A model generated the notes under the pieces. That model was not told the DNA's origin. It saw only the letters and a program-made list of their open reading frames with translations, and did no database searches. A stretch of 64,000 nucleotides of DNA, taken from the NCBI RefSeq assembly GCF_004337985.1, contig NW_021940928.1, positions 62,001-126,000 of the forward strand. Direction: 5' to 3'. The DNA is from Pyricularia pennisetigena. Its lineage: Eukaryota; Ascomycota; Sordariomycetes; Magnaporthales; Pyriculariaceae. Position 1 is the stretch's first letter, and each line of letters begins with the position of its first letter. This document shows, piece after piece, positions 43,212-55,447 of this stretch. A program made the position numbers and the translations under genes.

Positions 43212-45085
43212 ATGGAACCCAAAGACAGGGACTTTCCGTCTTCCGCAAAATCAGATGATATCAATTCTTACAGGCTCAACGAGAAAGAAAAATGCTTATC
43301 CTGGAGATCATTCATGTTTAAGCTGTGCTGTGGACTAAGTAGCATGCTTCTAGGTATGTTCCGCTGCAGAATGTGAAGGGTCCTCATTTCTGACTGTGTC
43401 CAACTCAGGATACAACGTAAGCAACACATCGAACGCTCAGACTCGAATCTTCAGCGTCCTTGGTCGGGATGACTTGCTCGCTTGGGTAGTTCTTGCATAC
43501 CCGGCCGTCGCAATGTGCATCATGCCGCTTTGTAGGCGCTTATCTCTGCTGGCAGACTTGAAGCTGCAGTTTTACATTCACAGCATCGTGTTTGTTGTAG
43601 GCGTGGTTGTGTCTGGCACCGCTAAAGACATGAATGCCGTCATCCTGGGGCGAGCAATCAGCGGGGCGGGAGGAGCAGGACTCTACCACGGGTGAGATCT
43701 TGTCGTCTCCGAGCTACGGTACCTGTCCTCCATCTAATTTTTTCACGGACAGACTCCTCCTTTACGGCATTATATATGCTAGTCCGGATAACACACTCAG
43801 CACAAAGACTGTCATAGATATCTGCTTTGTGCTTGGTCTATTTCTCGGTCCGGTCATTGCCGGTGCATTCGCAGACAGCTACACGGCCACGTGGCGGTGG
43901 GTAAGTTTATGCCTTGCTCGTAATTCGGAAACGCAGGACGGAAGTACGGAAGTGCACCCAAGCTAACCTTGAAAGGCCTTCTTCGTAAACATACCGATAG
44001 TGCTTGTCCTATGGATCGGGTACTACTTCTTCCTTCCCCCGTTGCACCTAAGACGCCAAACTGCAAGCGGAATCGCAGGGAACCCCAGACAGCAGTCCTG
44101 GTTGGTAGAGACCGACTGGCTGGGTTGGATTTTACATTGCGGCTCAGCCATGATGCTTCATGCATGTCTAGTCTTCTCGGGTCATCGCTGGACCTGGGGC
44201 TCAACTTCTGCCGACGTCGCTTGGGTGCTTACTGGCTTTCTCTTGATTGCCTATGCGACACAGCAGTTCCGCTGCATCGGCACCACTCCTGCATCTCGCA
44301 TAATTGTTTTTGAAGCAATCGGTATTGAGCATATTCTGGCTTTTACCGTCACTAGCATGGCCTCTGCCTCCTACACGGTCAACCTGCAATACGCGCAGCT
44401 TGTGTTTTTACTTGCTCAAGGGTCCACCCTCGCCACAGCTGCTGCACATCTTCTGCCGTACGTCGGATCGTTGCTTTTCACGAGGATACTCCACGAAACA
44501 CTGTTCAAGAGAGCCAAGGTTGATCCTGGTCTCAATGTGCTCGGCGGCGGGCTTATTCTCGTTGCATCAGTCCTGCAAATGTCTGCAGATCCATATCGAT
44601 CTGCCGGCATCGTCATGGGCATACTCGCCATATCTGGGGGAGGAGTAGGGCTAGTGTTCCGGCAGACAGCCATCCTACTACAGGACCAGGATCAGAAGAG
44701 TGTTGAGCGAGCAAACAGCTATGCTACCCTATTCGCCACGCTGCATTTCGGCGTCATCTCCCTTGCTACCTCAGTCTGCGCTTGCATATATCAGAATCTT
44801 GGCTTTAGATACCTCAGCGACGCGATGCTCAGTGGTGGGGAAGACGACATCACAGGTGACGAAATCTGGAGCATGCTTGCGGGTTTCAGGCATCCTAGCC
44901 TGGAAGGAAATCTTTCTTTGGTAAATCAAGTAGCCGAGGTGATTACTAAGGCGATTGCAGGAACGTTCTCCGTTGCAGTTGCAAATGGGGCAATCATCAT
45001 GCTGAGTGTTTTTGCTGCGGGTTGGGCTATCCGCCTTACTGGCCGAGCAAGAATCAGAACCAATTCTCGATCTGCCGTGGTCTAA
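43212..45085 (+). CDS. MFS transporter, DHA2-like 14-TM, intact
   Basis: Exons 43212..43353, 43409..43691, 43753..43900 and 43976..45085 (introns 55, 61 and 75 nt; GTATGT, GTGAGA, GTAAGT donors), 560 aa. Membrane spans include WVVLAYPAVAMCIMPL, YIHSIVFVVGVVVSG, VLGLFLGPVIAGAFADSY and FFVNIPIVLVLWIGYYF. ILGRAISGAGGAGLYHG matches the motif region typical of drug:H+ antiporters, and LGPVIAGAF is an antiporter motif-C-like element. The large loop and 14-span layout fit DHA2-type multidrug, siderophore or toxin efflux pumps at the plasma membrane. The substrate is unknown. No metabolic cluster partners are evident beside it. No lesions seen. Confidence 0.85.
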
Positions 45086-46655
45086 AAATCCATGACGCTC
45101 GTTTCTTGAAAGCCTGGCCTGGCCTGGCCTGAGTTGGTCGTGGGTGTGTCAAAGTCGCTCGCCGCACAGGTCCCAGCACCAAACTGTAGGTTATCGCCTC
45201 TTGCCAAGTTCAATTCACACTGCCATCGGCATCAATGTCGGATATCGTGGGTTGGAATAAACGTCGCCTTGGGATTTGTTTAGAAGACTGAACCCTAGCG
45301 CAAACTTGAGCTCCAGCATACAAAGTAAACCCATCCGTCTTGGTCCTTTGACATTCAACCAGCCGCTGCAGGGGAACCTCATATATCTCTAGCACCAATT
45401 GCAATCCAATGCCACCATATGTCCTGGCCTGTGTTCGTGTCCCGATGGCCAGCCTTTGGCTCATGCTTGACAACCACGTCCCGAGTGGCTGTTATGCTAC
45501 CTGGGCAAGCTCGAACTTTTGACTTTGTTTGCTGAGAAGGGACTCAGAAACTGCCGTAGCGCTGGTGAGCTAGCATAGAACACCACGGCCATCTGCTCAA
45601 CGAAAGACCAGATAACAAGTGTAGAACAAGAAATAAGAAATGGCCAGTTCCATGAAGCTTGTACTCAGCGTAGCATTCAGCTTCCCTTGGAGCTGTAGCC
45701 CATCGTGAACCGCATCCTGCTTATTGATGTGGCATCCTGGGCTGGTGGAACCGAGCTCACAATTGCCATCGAACGGTTCGTTGCAAGAGATACAAGCGCA
45801 TGTAAGGCTCAAGGTTAACCAAGAGAAATAAATGTGGACATATATCAACCCCTGCCACTATCTGTCATGACTACGTATGTAACTATTGGTCTCAGACAAT
45901 GGATTGAGGCACCATTCCCAAAGTATCTCGCATGCAAACCTGCTTTTGCAGGCATTCTGAAAGACAGTTCTAGACTTACCCTCACAGCTAAAGCCTCCAA
46001 AGCCGCCACATACCAGTAGAGGATGGTGTTCTACCCTTCTCGATTTTTGAGTAGCATCGAACGTCGGTAAATTGCCGGAGAGGTCAGCTGCGGGATGATG
46101 TGTGCTGCGGCCAATAATATTAGAGCTTCAGAGAACTTCGAAAAGTTCTTACTTTATTACCTTGTCGCTCATCAATTCCTTGAGTTCTGTATGGTGATCA
46201 TATGTGTCGCTAGTGGGTTTGGTGACTTGGGTTAGGCGCGAAACCGTCTGGCGCATTACGGGCGTCCTCTTTGGTTGCGGTGCATGGGGCGCGTGTAATC
46301 CCTTATTAATACTCATATCGATGTTCCAGTTTGGCGACACACGGAGCCTGTACACGGAGGCTGTATTTAACGATTTTCTGAGTCAAGTTGCTCTTTTGCC
46401 GCCTGACACCCTGCGTCAGTAACAGAATCAACATGCTATCTGTCACCCGAAATTTTTACCCAGAAGCAAACACAATTTGATTTTGGTATTGTATAACTAT
46501 GTATAAACCAGTTGCAATAATATTGTGAAAAAATCAGACTTAAAGCAACCCATAGAGTCGACTGTATGTATATCTTTATCCCAGAAGAGGTCAAGTAGAC
46601 CGCACCAGCCTGCAAGTTGATGTATTGCTTACAGCACAGTCGCAGTCAGTAACTT
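45086..46655. other. Intergenic, no supported gene
   Basis: A small GGCCT tandem run (45114-45132) follows the transporter. A frame at 45597-45848 (-) has a hydrophobic start and several Cys but begins at TTG; I could not build a gene. Confidence 0.4.
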
Positions 46656-47661
46656 TCAAAGCCCATGCGTCATCCATCCTTTCCACTTGCATTGTAATGC
46701 ACACAAGAACCCACACATGTCGTCTTGTGCCATCGGGCATTCCAAACCGTATATCTTGAGCGTACAGTCTTGCTGGTAGCCGAGGCTTTGCATACTGCCG
46801 CCGGCCCTCGTACCATAACCCACAGTACCATTCCCGGAAATTGATAGGGCTAGGAGGATCTGCAGGTCTAGGTTCCAGTCTTGGGGTTGGCCGAATATCA
46901 AAACTGCGGAAATAGGCTCGGATCGCTCGGCCAGAAGTCTCGGTTGGGCAACAGCTCCATGAACGCTTGCTGTTATCCGCAATGGGTGGACGTTTGCTGA
47001 CTCCTTGGCCAGATCTGAGGATATCAAGGCCTTATTAAAGCCTAGCCTTTTGGCTTGTTCCCGAGCTTCCGCCATTCCACCGATGATGAGCACCCAGTTT
47101 TCTCTGTATTTCGGGACCAGCTGCCGGAAATCTGAAACCTGTTCGTAGTGAAGGAATGCCGGAGGAGAGCAGTGGCATGAGGCTGGGATAAGAGTTGAAT
47201 TTTCCAGTTGATTGAAGTGGGAGCTCCCGGTCGGAGGGTCTCGAGGAACTGGCGGAATTCCGTAAAATGCTGTCCCGAACCGGTCGGACTGCCCCCAGGA
47301 CTGCCCAGCTGTGTCTGTGTGACATTCGAGGGTCTGGATGGAGGGTTCGGAGACGAGTTTACGCCGACTCTCGGCTGACTCAGAGCTGATGGTGCCTTCA
47401 TGAACATCCTGCTCCGGCTCATTACTTCCAAGAACGAACCTGAAGTCGCTGACAAGGTGATTCTGGTCTAGACTTTCGCTACCAGCACAAGGTGAACGCT
47501 CGGTGTGGTTGAGTTCTGTTTCTGTGACATATTAACAGTGCAACGTTAGGAGCTGCCATGGTTTATATGCCGAGATGGCTTTTGTTTGCTAACATACTGG
47601 ATGAAGAACAACCTTCGGGCCCATTGTAACAGGGCTGCCATTGCAACTGAGGAAACGCCAT
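46656..47661 (-). CDS. HAD-like hydrolase C-terminal half (CECR5/YKR070W type) with novel N-terminus
   Basis: Exons 47598..47661 and 46656..47521 (76-nt intron, GTATGT, TCCTAAC, GTCACAG; phases agree) give 309 aa. Residues 1-140 are polar and unlike the family. From about 145 on, FRQLVPKYRENWVLIIGGMA, LGFNKALISSDLA, AVLIFGQPQDWNLDLQILLA and GTVGYGTRAGG follow the C-terminal part of mitochondrial-type HAD proteins related to human CECR5. The N-terminal HAD motif I (DxD nucleophile) is missing, so hydrolase activity is not expected. The complete frame suggests a stable, possibly repurposed gene rather than debris. Confidence 0.6.
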
Positions 47662-49193
47662 GTGTTTACTGAAGATACGTTTTGTGATGTCTGGACCTGT
47701 CCTGGCAAAACTTTCACACTGCTGGACGGGATGCTACCGGATTATATAGACGTCTCCCAATGGGCGTGACAGCTGTAGAAATGCCTCCTCGGCTGGCATG
47801 CCAACCCGTATTGGCAAGGCTCTCGGCTATATGCTAACGTATCAACTGATGGTCTTCGGCGTCCCCGAGCCAAGAAACCGAGGAAATATGTGCTCTACCA
47901 TGCTTTGTCTGATGTTGCATGCTCTGATTTCTTTTCCATATTGCCATAGGCCAATCCGAACACAGTATTACTTGCTGGCTAAGTCACGCTTTCTTGGTGG
48001 ATTACTTGACTTATAATGATTGGTTTTTTGCTTGAATCGGATTTACGCTCAGCAGCAACGGTACGAAGGGCTCGAAAACACTTGGAGGCCTCGATATGCT
48101 CGCACAAAACTATCATTCGAAGAAGGGACCGGCATGACTAGACTGAAATTTCGCTTATCCTTTCAATACTACACAAGGTGATAGATACAGGCGAAGTGAT
48201 GTCGCTCTCTGCAGCGCTTATGTAGGTTCTAAGGGTTTGGTGGTTTATTTTCGCTCGATATTTATGTTGGCGCGAAAGCTTTCCTAAAATCGCAAATCTC
48301 GTAATGAAAGGCCTGAGAGCCAAAATCAGCCGGTTTCCCGATATGACGTCTGTTTTGCTGCCATACAAGACAACATGTTTTCATTGCTTGCGTTGTTCTC
48401 GCGGGGATTTCACATTCATGTGGTTAGCCCTTGAAGGACAAACAAACCGCCCCATACTCTATCTTGATTTTGATTTTACGACAGTCCTAAAACTCATTCA
48501 ACTGTCAGTGGGCTTGCAAAATGGCAGGGTTTGATAAACAAGAAGACGCCGCAAAACTTAATCTGCCGGTCACCTACCGCAACATCTTGGAAACAATGGT
48601 CCAGAACATCACTTTAAATTATAGGTGTCTGCTACTAAAGCAAAGTCCTTAACTCCTATATCGGCCAGATGCGGAACTCCCGTAAAAAGAGGTTTCTATA
48701 TCAACATGAAAGTTTCATTGCGAGCTGTGACCAAATGAGCAAGCTACGGTAGGGTCTCGTCAAAATCACTTTTCTGCTTACGTTTGAAGGAGCGGTTGCA
48801 CCAAGTTTCGGATCTACGTCCAGCCGCAAGCAGGACCAATCAACAAGAAGATCGGCAATGGTACACTCAAAAAATCCAGTTTGTTCGTTGGTCGAGCCGT
48901 TTGGTTAAAAATTTAATTGAATGGCAGACTATTGTTCCAATTCGAGCTTACGTGAACCAAGATAACCCATCCCGTAAAGTATCATCCATGCAACGCCAGC
49001 CAATGGGCTGCATCGTCTTTTCTGGTTCAGTCAGAGCGGCAGGGGTCATCGTTATCAGAATTCAACACAGTACAAGCAGTACTGCTCCCCACTAATAGAT
49101 CCGCCAACACATCGTTGAAGGAAGCATAAGAGCCGGTTTTGTGTAGCTTAGTTGATCTTTTGTTCAATAGATTCCCGTCCATGGTTCGTTCTC
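47662..49193. other. Intergenic, no supported gene
   Basis: Short ORFs only, no repeats recognised. It contains the promoter of the HAD-like gene. Confidence 0.45.
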
Positions 49194-50538
49194 CTAGTGA
49201 TTTCGAGTGTTGGTGCCCACTATAACGTGCTGGCTAGCAAGTGGGTGTCGGTCAAGGTTGATCTTTGCCGGCTGCAAGCTTGGGGCCTCTTGCGCCTGTA
49301 AAAGAGACTGAGGAAACTGAACACGCGGCTTTTCGGAGATCGCCGTTTGATCGATCGCATGCCCGACAACCGTTTTTTCCCCACCAAATTGATCTTTCTG
49401 CTCGTCTAGGTACGGCTGGTAGCAGTCATTCTTTATTTTCTGTAATGTGTCTTTCCAATCTGGAAGAGCTTCGGCGCCCATTCCTGCAATGGCGTAGCTG
49501 ACAGAAGTCCAACCAGGCCTCTGTTTGTAGGGCTTGTTTGAGGCCCCCAAGTTCTTGTTCATTGCGAGGTTGTCTGATGCATCCAAAAGCTGGTTGTCCG
49601 AGCAAAGAAGTCCTCTCTGATTCCGTCCAGCGCTGCGCTCCGCGGAAAGCGCTGCCGCGTCCGCTAGGATGATTAAACTGTTGGCTGTATGTAACGGGGG
49701 CTTTAGGTCATCATCGGCCCGATTTGCGCTAGCTTCTGCCGTAGTGTCGAGGCTGTTGGGACCCGGACGTGTCGCCCGGCCGCAAGAGGAATATTCGGAC
49801 CAAAAACGTACACGTTTGGCTGGGGACCGTCCATGTAGGCCTGGGCTAAAATTATCGTGGAAAAGATTCTGGTGGATTGTCAACATGATGCTATCGGGTT
49901 GAAATCGGGTCTAGACTCACTCTTGGCATTCCATTCGACCTGTACAAGGCTACCTGCTCTCGCGCGGTTTGTAATGGGGGATTAAAACGCGTTTTGCTGC
50001 CATGACTAGCAGCCAAAGCTTCCCTCGACGTTCCATGGCTCCGCATGCGATGGCAATCGCCCCGTTCTTCTGTTCTTCGACTGGAATCAGTAGGCTCTTG
50101 ACAGCGTTGGCAGATGATACTGATGTTTGCCTTGCCTAGAGCGTTCCTCAAGTCGGTGTCTCCGATACTTTTCAACCTTTGTTCCATAGCTTTGTCCAGA
50201 AATCCAGACGAAACCTTAGGCAATATCAGGTCAACCACCTCATCAAAATCATTCTGACTGAGTTGACCAATCAGCAGACCCTTGTTCTCTACCATTCGGC
50301 CACTCAGATTCCGGATCAAGTAGCCTATTGGGGCAGTATTGAGAATGTCCAGCACGAAGGGCCCTTGCATTCCTAGCTTAGTTGCGGGGCCTTGTTCGTG
50401 GTGAGTTGAGGTTATCGATTGCGTCAACAACTCTGGTAAGGCTGTTGGCGCGTGAACAGTACGTTCCGAGCGCCGCGGGGCAATCTCAGATAGCAGACAA
50501 GGGGGTAAAGGGCAACGGTTTGGAACTAGAAAGGTCAT
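49194..50538 (-). CDS. Hypothetical protein, two exons (430 aa)
   Basis: Exons 49921..50538 and 49194..49868 join over a 52-nt phase-0 intron (GTGAGT, TTGACAA, CCACCAG). Exon 1 has a helical segment (IGYLIRNLSGRMVENKGLLI, then NDFDEVVDLILPKVSSGFLD) and a CQRC pair. Exon 2 is mostly polar, with LIILADAAALSAER and GWTSVSYAIAGMGAEALPDW. No signal peptide or membrane span. I recognise no family. Codon use and splicing support a real gene. Confidence 0.6.
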
Positions 50539-51716
50539 TGCAGGCGATGCTTGGATGGGCTGGGAAGCCTATGCGGCATCTACTTTGTTTCAAAGCAGAC
50601 TTAACAACCTATTGCAAACTTGATGTGAGATTGAACTCGAACAGCGACATAAATTCAGAAGTAAGGTTAGACCGGTCAGTTGCAACAGGATGAAGGAGGA
50701 AAGTAAAAAGCAGGAGATGGTTGAGGAAGGTTGAGGAAGGTCGAGGCTGCGCCCCACCCGGAAATGGTATTTTATTTTCAATCATGCAAACCAGCTCATT
50801 GACTAGAGGCCTTGAACCACTAAAAGACAATGAGGAAAATTGTGATCACAAAGTTGCATTTTGTATGCTTCACAAGGTGTCGTGAAGGCTGAGGCCCCAG
50901 AAATCGAAGTCCAAGTGCAACCAGTTGAGAACGACGAACAGCCCACACCCCGGCAACCAGGGATGATTGATTCCCTGCGCCGTTTGTCGCGTACCTGGGT
51001 CGATTTGATGATTGATTTGGTCGCTTGCAAGGGTGTGCAGCAGGAATTGTTTGTACAGTCGATCCTTGTATTGCCAAGCGTTTTGGCCCATGCTCTTTAC
51101 GCACAATGGCACCTACCCTATCCAATTCTACCGGCCATTATAGGCTTTGAAAACGCGGTTTTTGGCCTAAACTGGCACATATCGACCTAAAAATCGTACT
51201 TTTGCGAAAATTTCCGCCACTTTTCACTCAACTAACAAAATCAAATTCAATACTTGTATTGCTAGGACTCTCACATTCCCGAGACGCCCCTGACTTAAAC
51301 CGTGTCGTTGTAGAATATACTGTACATAGAAGATACACTCCTTTGAGAATTCAGTATGACAGTAGCGCTCATGTAGCCCATAACGCCACAGACAGTGATA
51401 ACGTGAGACGCGTCTTCGGCCTCACCAGAAATGGGCGTCACGTCGCAGATGATGCTGGCGATAGTAGCTGCTTGATGGGTCTAAATCGTACATATGAGGT
51501 GCGGCTGCTGAAAGAATTCCACCACAAGTTCAATTCTTCCAAGGTGCGGTTTGATTAAATGATGAGCCTAAGTGGAGAGTCACCGGCACCAGTAGAATGA
51601 AACCCATGTAGAACAAGATGTAGATTGTAAAATTTCAGTCGAAGGTCAGGTCCTTTGCGTGGTCAGTGCTGGCTCATGTCGTTCATCGATCCTCTTGCTT
51701 GCTGTCCTGGAAACCT
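50539..51716. other. Intergenic, weak ORFs only
   Basis: A frame at 50861-51190 (+, starts TTG; PEIEVQVQPVENDEQPTPRQ) and another at 51202-51558 (+) have no domain or clear splicing. GAGGAAGGTTGAGGAAGGT at 50725-50743 is a small direct repeat. Confidence 0.4.
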
Positions 51717-52204
51717 TCAAACCCCATCGCACCGTATCCGCCTCGCAAGCTGGATATCCTTCTGCATGATGGTGACGCGCTTGGCGTGGATGGCGCACAG
51801 GTTGGTGTCCTCAAGCAGCTTCACCAGATAGGCCTCAGCGGCCTCCTGCAGAGCCAGGATGGCGTGGGACTGCCACCTGAAGTCCTCATCGACGGGACGG
51901 ACGCTATGGGCAACCTCACGAACGAGCCGGGCGAACGGCAGCTTGCGCATGAGCAAGCTGGTGCTCTTCTGATAGCGCCTGATCTCACGCAGAGCAACAG
52001 TTCCTGGGCGGTACCTTCGTGGCTTCTTTTGCAGGATCGGGTCACCGGCTACACCAGGATAGGGCTTTTTTTATTAGTAGATGACTTTGGCAAGCCTCAA
52101 GACCAACAGCGAGTCGAAGGATACATAATGCTTTAGTATCACGTACGCATTACCCTACTATCCCTTGACGCATGGGAAGTTCTGTTCACTGAATTTGGTG
52201 GCAT
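51717..52204 (-). CDS. CENP-A (CenH3)-like centromeric histone H3 variant
   Basis: Exons 52147..52204 and 51717..52048 (98-nt intron: GTACGT donor, CTACTAAT branch, GTGTAG acceptor; phase 1) give 129 aa. The tail is short (20 residues, [19 protein letters not shown]). Then PGDPI and the H3 alphaN-alpha1 part [36 protein letters not shown]. Loop 1 is lengthened ([12 protein letters not shown]) with Trp78, a CENP-A hallmark, where canonical H3 has Phe. Alpha2 and alpha3 are near-consensus ([39 protein letters not shown]). The C-terminus is odd: RIRCDGV instead of the usual RIRG-W-G end, possibly from a small indel. CENP-A marks centromeric nucleosomes. Whether this is the organism's only copy or an extra paralog cannot be told here; its repeat-rich setting hints at a paralog. 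Confidence 0.8.
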
Positions 52205-53073
52205 TTTGTTGTTATGTAGACAGCCTTTGCTGAGTGTTTCAGATATGACTGCGCACTTGATCTCACACCATGTGAAACCAGCCACATGCTTTCGACAGAG
52301 GATTACACTCTTTTGGTTGGATCCAACATCTACGACCGGACTCGTGTGTAGACTAGCTAGACCATATTTAATTTATAGCCAGATCATGATGTAAAAAGTT
52401 CCAAACGTGAAAAATAAGGATATTCATCTGCCCAAATAAGAGTCGCCAAGCTGACTGAGGGTTGCCGTCCAAGAGGCAGATTTGGGAGCCAGAACCGTCA
52501 GTTCAGAGCGAGACCCAGATATTACTTAGATAGTTACACGCGCTTGTGCGTTGCACAAGAGTGCCTTGCACATAAGCGGACCATTTTCTGCAGTCCCCGT
52601 TACAGCCCAGACTGCAGGTAGAAAAGCAAAAACGGGCGTAGTCATGGTGGGGTCCGGTGTCAAATGTCTCCTTGTCCCCGTTTGGACCTTTGTTTGTAGG
52701 TAGTTGTGTAATTAACACCAAACAGGAGCGTAGAACGAAAAACAAGAAATAAGTTACATAAGAGCGACATCAGCCCTGGGAATAGCGTCACCCGGGAGGA
52801 CATAAACAGTGAACAGAGCCGGTTGACGCTACTGACTGCACAGTTGATCAACCACTGTGGTTATACAGAAGTCAAGTGAACAGGGAGTACAAGACCAGTC
52901 AAAATGGTGCAGCATATGCCAAGGATAAAAATGACACTAGGAATAACTGTCGGAAGATGGATGTAAAAAGTCTATCCGTCGCAATGGAATCTATTGCGAA
53001 CATTGAAAATAATTACCATCTAAATCTATTTAAAACTAAACAAAATTAAAACTAAATGAATATTGATGTAAAC
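52205..53073. other. Intergenic, no supported gene
   Basis: A Cys-containing frame at 52503-52745 (-, FCFSTCSLGCNGDC) lacks a proper secretion signal in frame. No other structure seen. Confidence 0.4.
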
Positions 53074-54790
53074 TCATCGTTCCGCAGTTAACTGTATTGC
53101 CCTCAAATTTTTGTTCCGGTCTTGCGTTGTCATAAGGATCGGGTGATGGGGTTGGATAAGACCGTGCTTGATCATACTGCGGCTGCTTCTGCGCAGACGC
53201 AGGATCCTGGGGTGAATTTTCCCCGTCGGCAAACATGAACGGGCTCTTGCTCCTGGTCTGCGGAGACGGGGTCTCACCTGAATAGCTGTAGACGTGGTCC
53301 CCATCCCAGTACCTGCCCTGGCCCTGGCCCAAGCATCTGGAGACGGGCTTTTCCATCTCTTTTCGAGATTGTTTCTTTCCTCCAGTTCTCTGGATATTTC
53401 TGCTCTTTTGTTAGCTGTCTTGAGCATAACCTCTTCTGCCTTGTCACGGCCGCGTAATAATCTCCAAGCTTTGCTTGGCACCTCCCAGGTTGTTTTGATC
53501 TCCTTTGTCACTGTATCAAGCCACCGGATTTGCACTTCATAGCCCATGGCATCCGCTGGGCATGGCCTGTGATCTCCCACCAGTATCTCTTGTTGAAGAA
53601 ATAACCCATGTCAAATCGGTGTTGAAAAAGGTTAGGCTTGTATTCAATTGCCACTCCTTTGACGCCGATGAGTTTCCAATTCTCCGTTTCTTCTTCATTT
53701 CTATCATCGAAAAGTTTCTCACACTCCGGCCGTTTGACCTTGGATCTTTCCGGCCAATAGATTCCATAACATTTCTTAAACCGGTACGTGGACCGTCCTC
53801 TAAAGCGTATCTCTGTATCCCAACCCGTTGCCGTATTCGTAGACTCAACACTAGTGAAGGTTTCTTCATAATGCGACTTATCGACATAAGACGACTGCCG
53901 CTCATGTGCTCGTAGTCTTCATCAGTTTCATAGCGCTGCCTTGGCAGGTCTGACTCTGAATGGCGTCCAAAGCTCCGGTAGAAGCCCTCGATATCATCTC
54001 GAGCGACACCCGCGTTGAGGAGGTGGCCGTTCGTTAATTCAAATCTGTCGATAGGGGGAGGGGTAACCTCGGCCATGTCGGGGACCAGAGCAAATGCAAG
54101 CAATACCTGGAGAAGCCCAGGGTCTTTCATTACCGAATGCTCAGCCCTAGCTGCAAACTCCATGGCCGAGAACCAAGACTCTTAAGATGTGGCCAACGAT
54201 TCTTTGCCTCGGACTCTTCCCAGCCATGCAAAAGCAGTTTTGCGGGCCTCAGTAAGAAACTCAAGATAAGAAATCTGGACATGCGTACAGCTACAAAGCA
54301 AAAGCACTCGGGTAGCCACAGATACAAAGATAGCCAGGGCGGAGGCGGACTCCTAGTTTTGATTTATTCGCCTTGTGGCTAACTGAAGCTGGCCCACCAA
54401 TTTGGCACAGAACTCGGCACAATCAAGAACCGAGTGAGCCTGCCGTAGTGGCATCGATTTATCATCGTTGGAGGGACCGGTCTGGTACATGGCCTGTAAC
54501 ACGATCAAGCTCGTCTCCTCTCTTCGGAAGTCAACGATGGGCATCGCCAGCTGCAGGAGAATGTTTTGCCACTGAATGATGTGGCCCGAAGGAATCGAGC
54601 GCAGACCCTTATATTTCTCTACCGACAGGTGAGACGGGTATTCGGCTTGGTTCGCGATGGCAGAGTTTGGAGCAAGCCCGGCAGGGCATCTGCTGGGCCG
54701 GTAGATATTTTTTTCAAGCATCTGAGAATTGTATGGGAGTGTGAGTGTGCATTGGTGCGGCACATCTTCTGTGATGACTCTCTTGGTCAA
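53074..54790 (-). pseudogene. DUF3638-type giant protein, internal relic with stop codons
   Basis: Reading leftward from 54790, one frame shows SGHIIQWQNILLQLAMPIVD, FRREETSLIVLQAMYQTGPS and ATRRINQN, then TAG (54353-54355) exactly where the family has the Trp of NWES. After that come SALAIFVSVATRVLLL and ISYLEFLTEARKTAFAWL, then TAA (54182-54184) and FAARAEHSVMKDPGLLQVLL. Further frames continue after shifts (VKRPECEKLFDD, VQIRWLDTVTKEIKTTWEVP). The order matches the middle of the DUF3638/DUF3645 protein whose N-terminal relic type is at 27904-28634. Its right end is cut by duplicon copy 2. Non-functional. Confidence 0.55.
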
Positions 54791-54875
54791 ATCGAGACGC
54801 CTCGCACTTAATTACATCAGTGGATTGAAGCAAAGCCGTCATGCCAGCGCTCAACAGTGTAAGCAAGCCAGATGA

Positions 54876-55447
54876 CTAGCACCAGCCGTCATAAACTCTG
54901 TTGAACCTTCCATACCCTCTACCATGCCCCCCTCGGCCTCGACCCCGGCCACCGCGACCAACCAGCCCTCTTTCAAACCGATCATGCCTACTTTGATGAT
55001 ACAAGTCCCTTGTTCGACCAGCGGGCCAGCGAATCCGATCAGTTGATCTCCGATCATCGGAATCAGCAAAGCGTACTTGTAGCCCTGAGAAGGGCTTAGC
55101 CGGGACGAATTGAAGTGGTTCGATGCAAGAAATATCGACCGCGTCCGAGGAGAGAAGGCTGAATGCCTTAGCTGCATTCTCCGTCGTTTCGAATACAAGC
55201 GTAACTGAGTTCCTGCTCTGCCACTGAACATCAAAGTGGATGTCCAGTTCTAGATCGTTGAAGTAGAGTGGGAATTGGTGTATGTTCAGCCCACGAAGAA
55301 CGATTCTGTGCGAAAGTTCCAACGCATTCGCCTCGGGTTTGCAGCTTTCGATTTCGCCCTGATGCAGTTGTTGAGAGACTATCTTGCCATTGGGAAAAGG
55401 CAGTTTCATACCTCGTCGCCAAACTCGTGGTTAGACACCCAGTCCAT
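54876..55447 (-). CDS. RGG-box putative RNA-binding protein, duplicon copy 2
   Basis: Exons 55412..55447 and 54876..55358, 53-nt intron as in copy 1, 172 aa. Differences from copy 1 include E to V at residue 4, V to F in NIHQFPLY, and G-to-V/A and S-to-G changes near the RGG tail. The frame is intact, so both copies could be expressed. Confidence 0.65.

Noticed and set aside
45597..45848. Secreted Cys-rich effector candidate
   Set aside because: Starts at TTG, has no clean signal peptide and ends in a hydrophobic stretch.
52503..52745. Cys-rich small protein (FCFSTCSLGCNGDC)
   Set aside because: The hydrophobic start and the Cys-rich part are in different frames without a credible intron.
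53505..53915. Plus-strand 136-aa ORF over the DUF3638 relic
   Set aside because: Antisense shadow of the minus-strand frames that carry the readable protein sequence.
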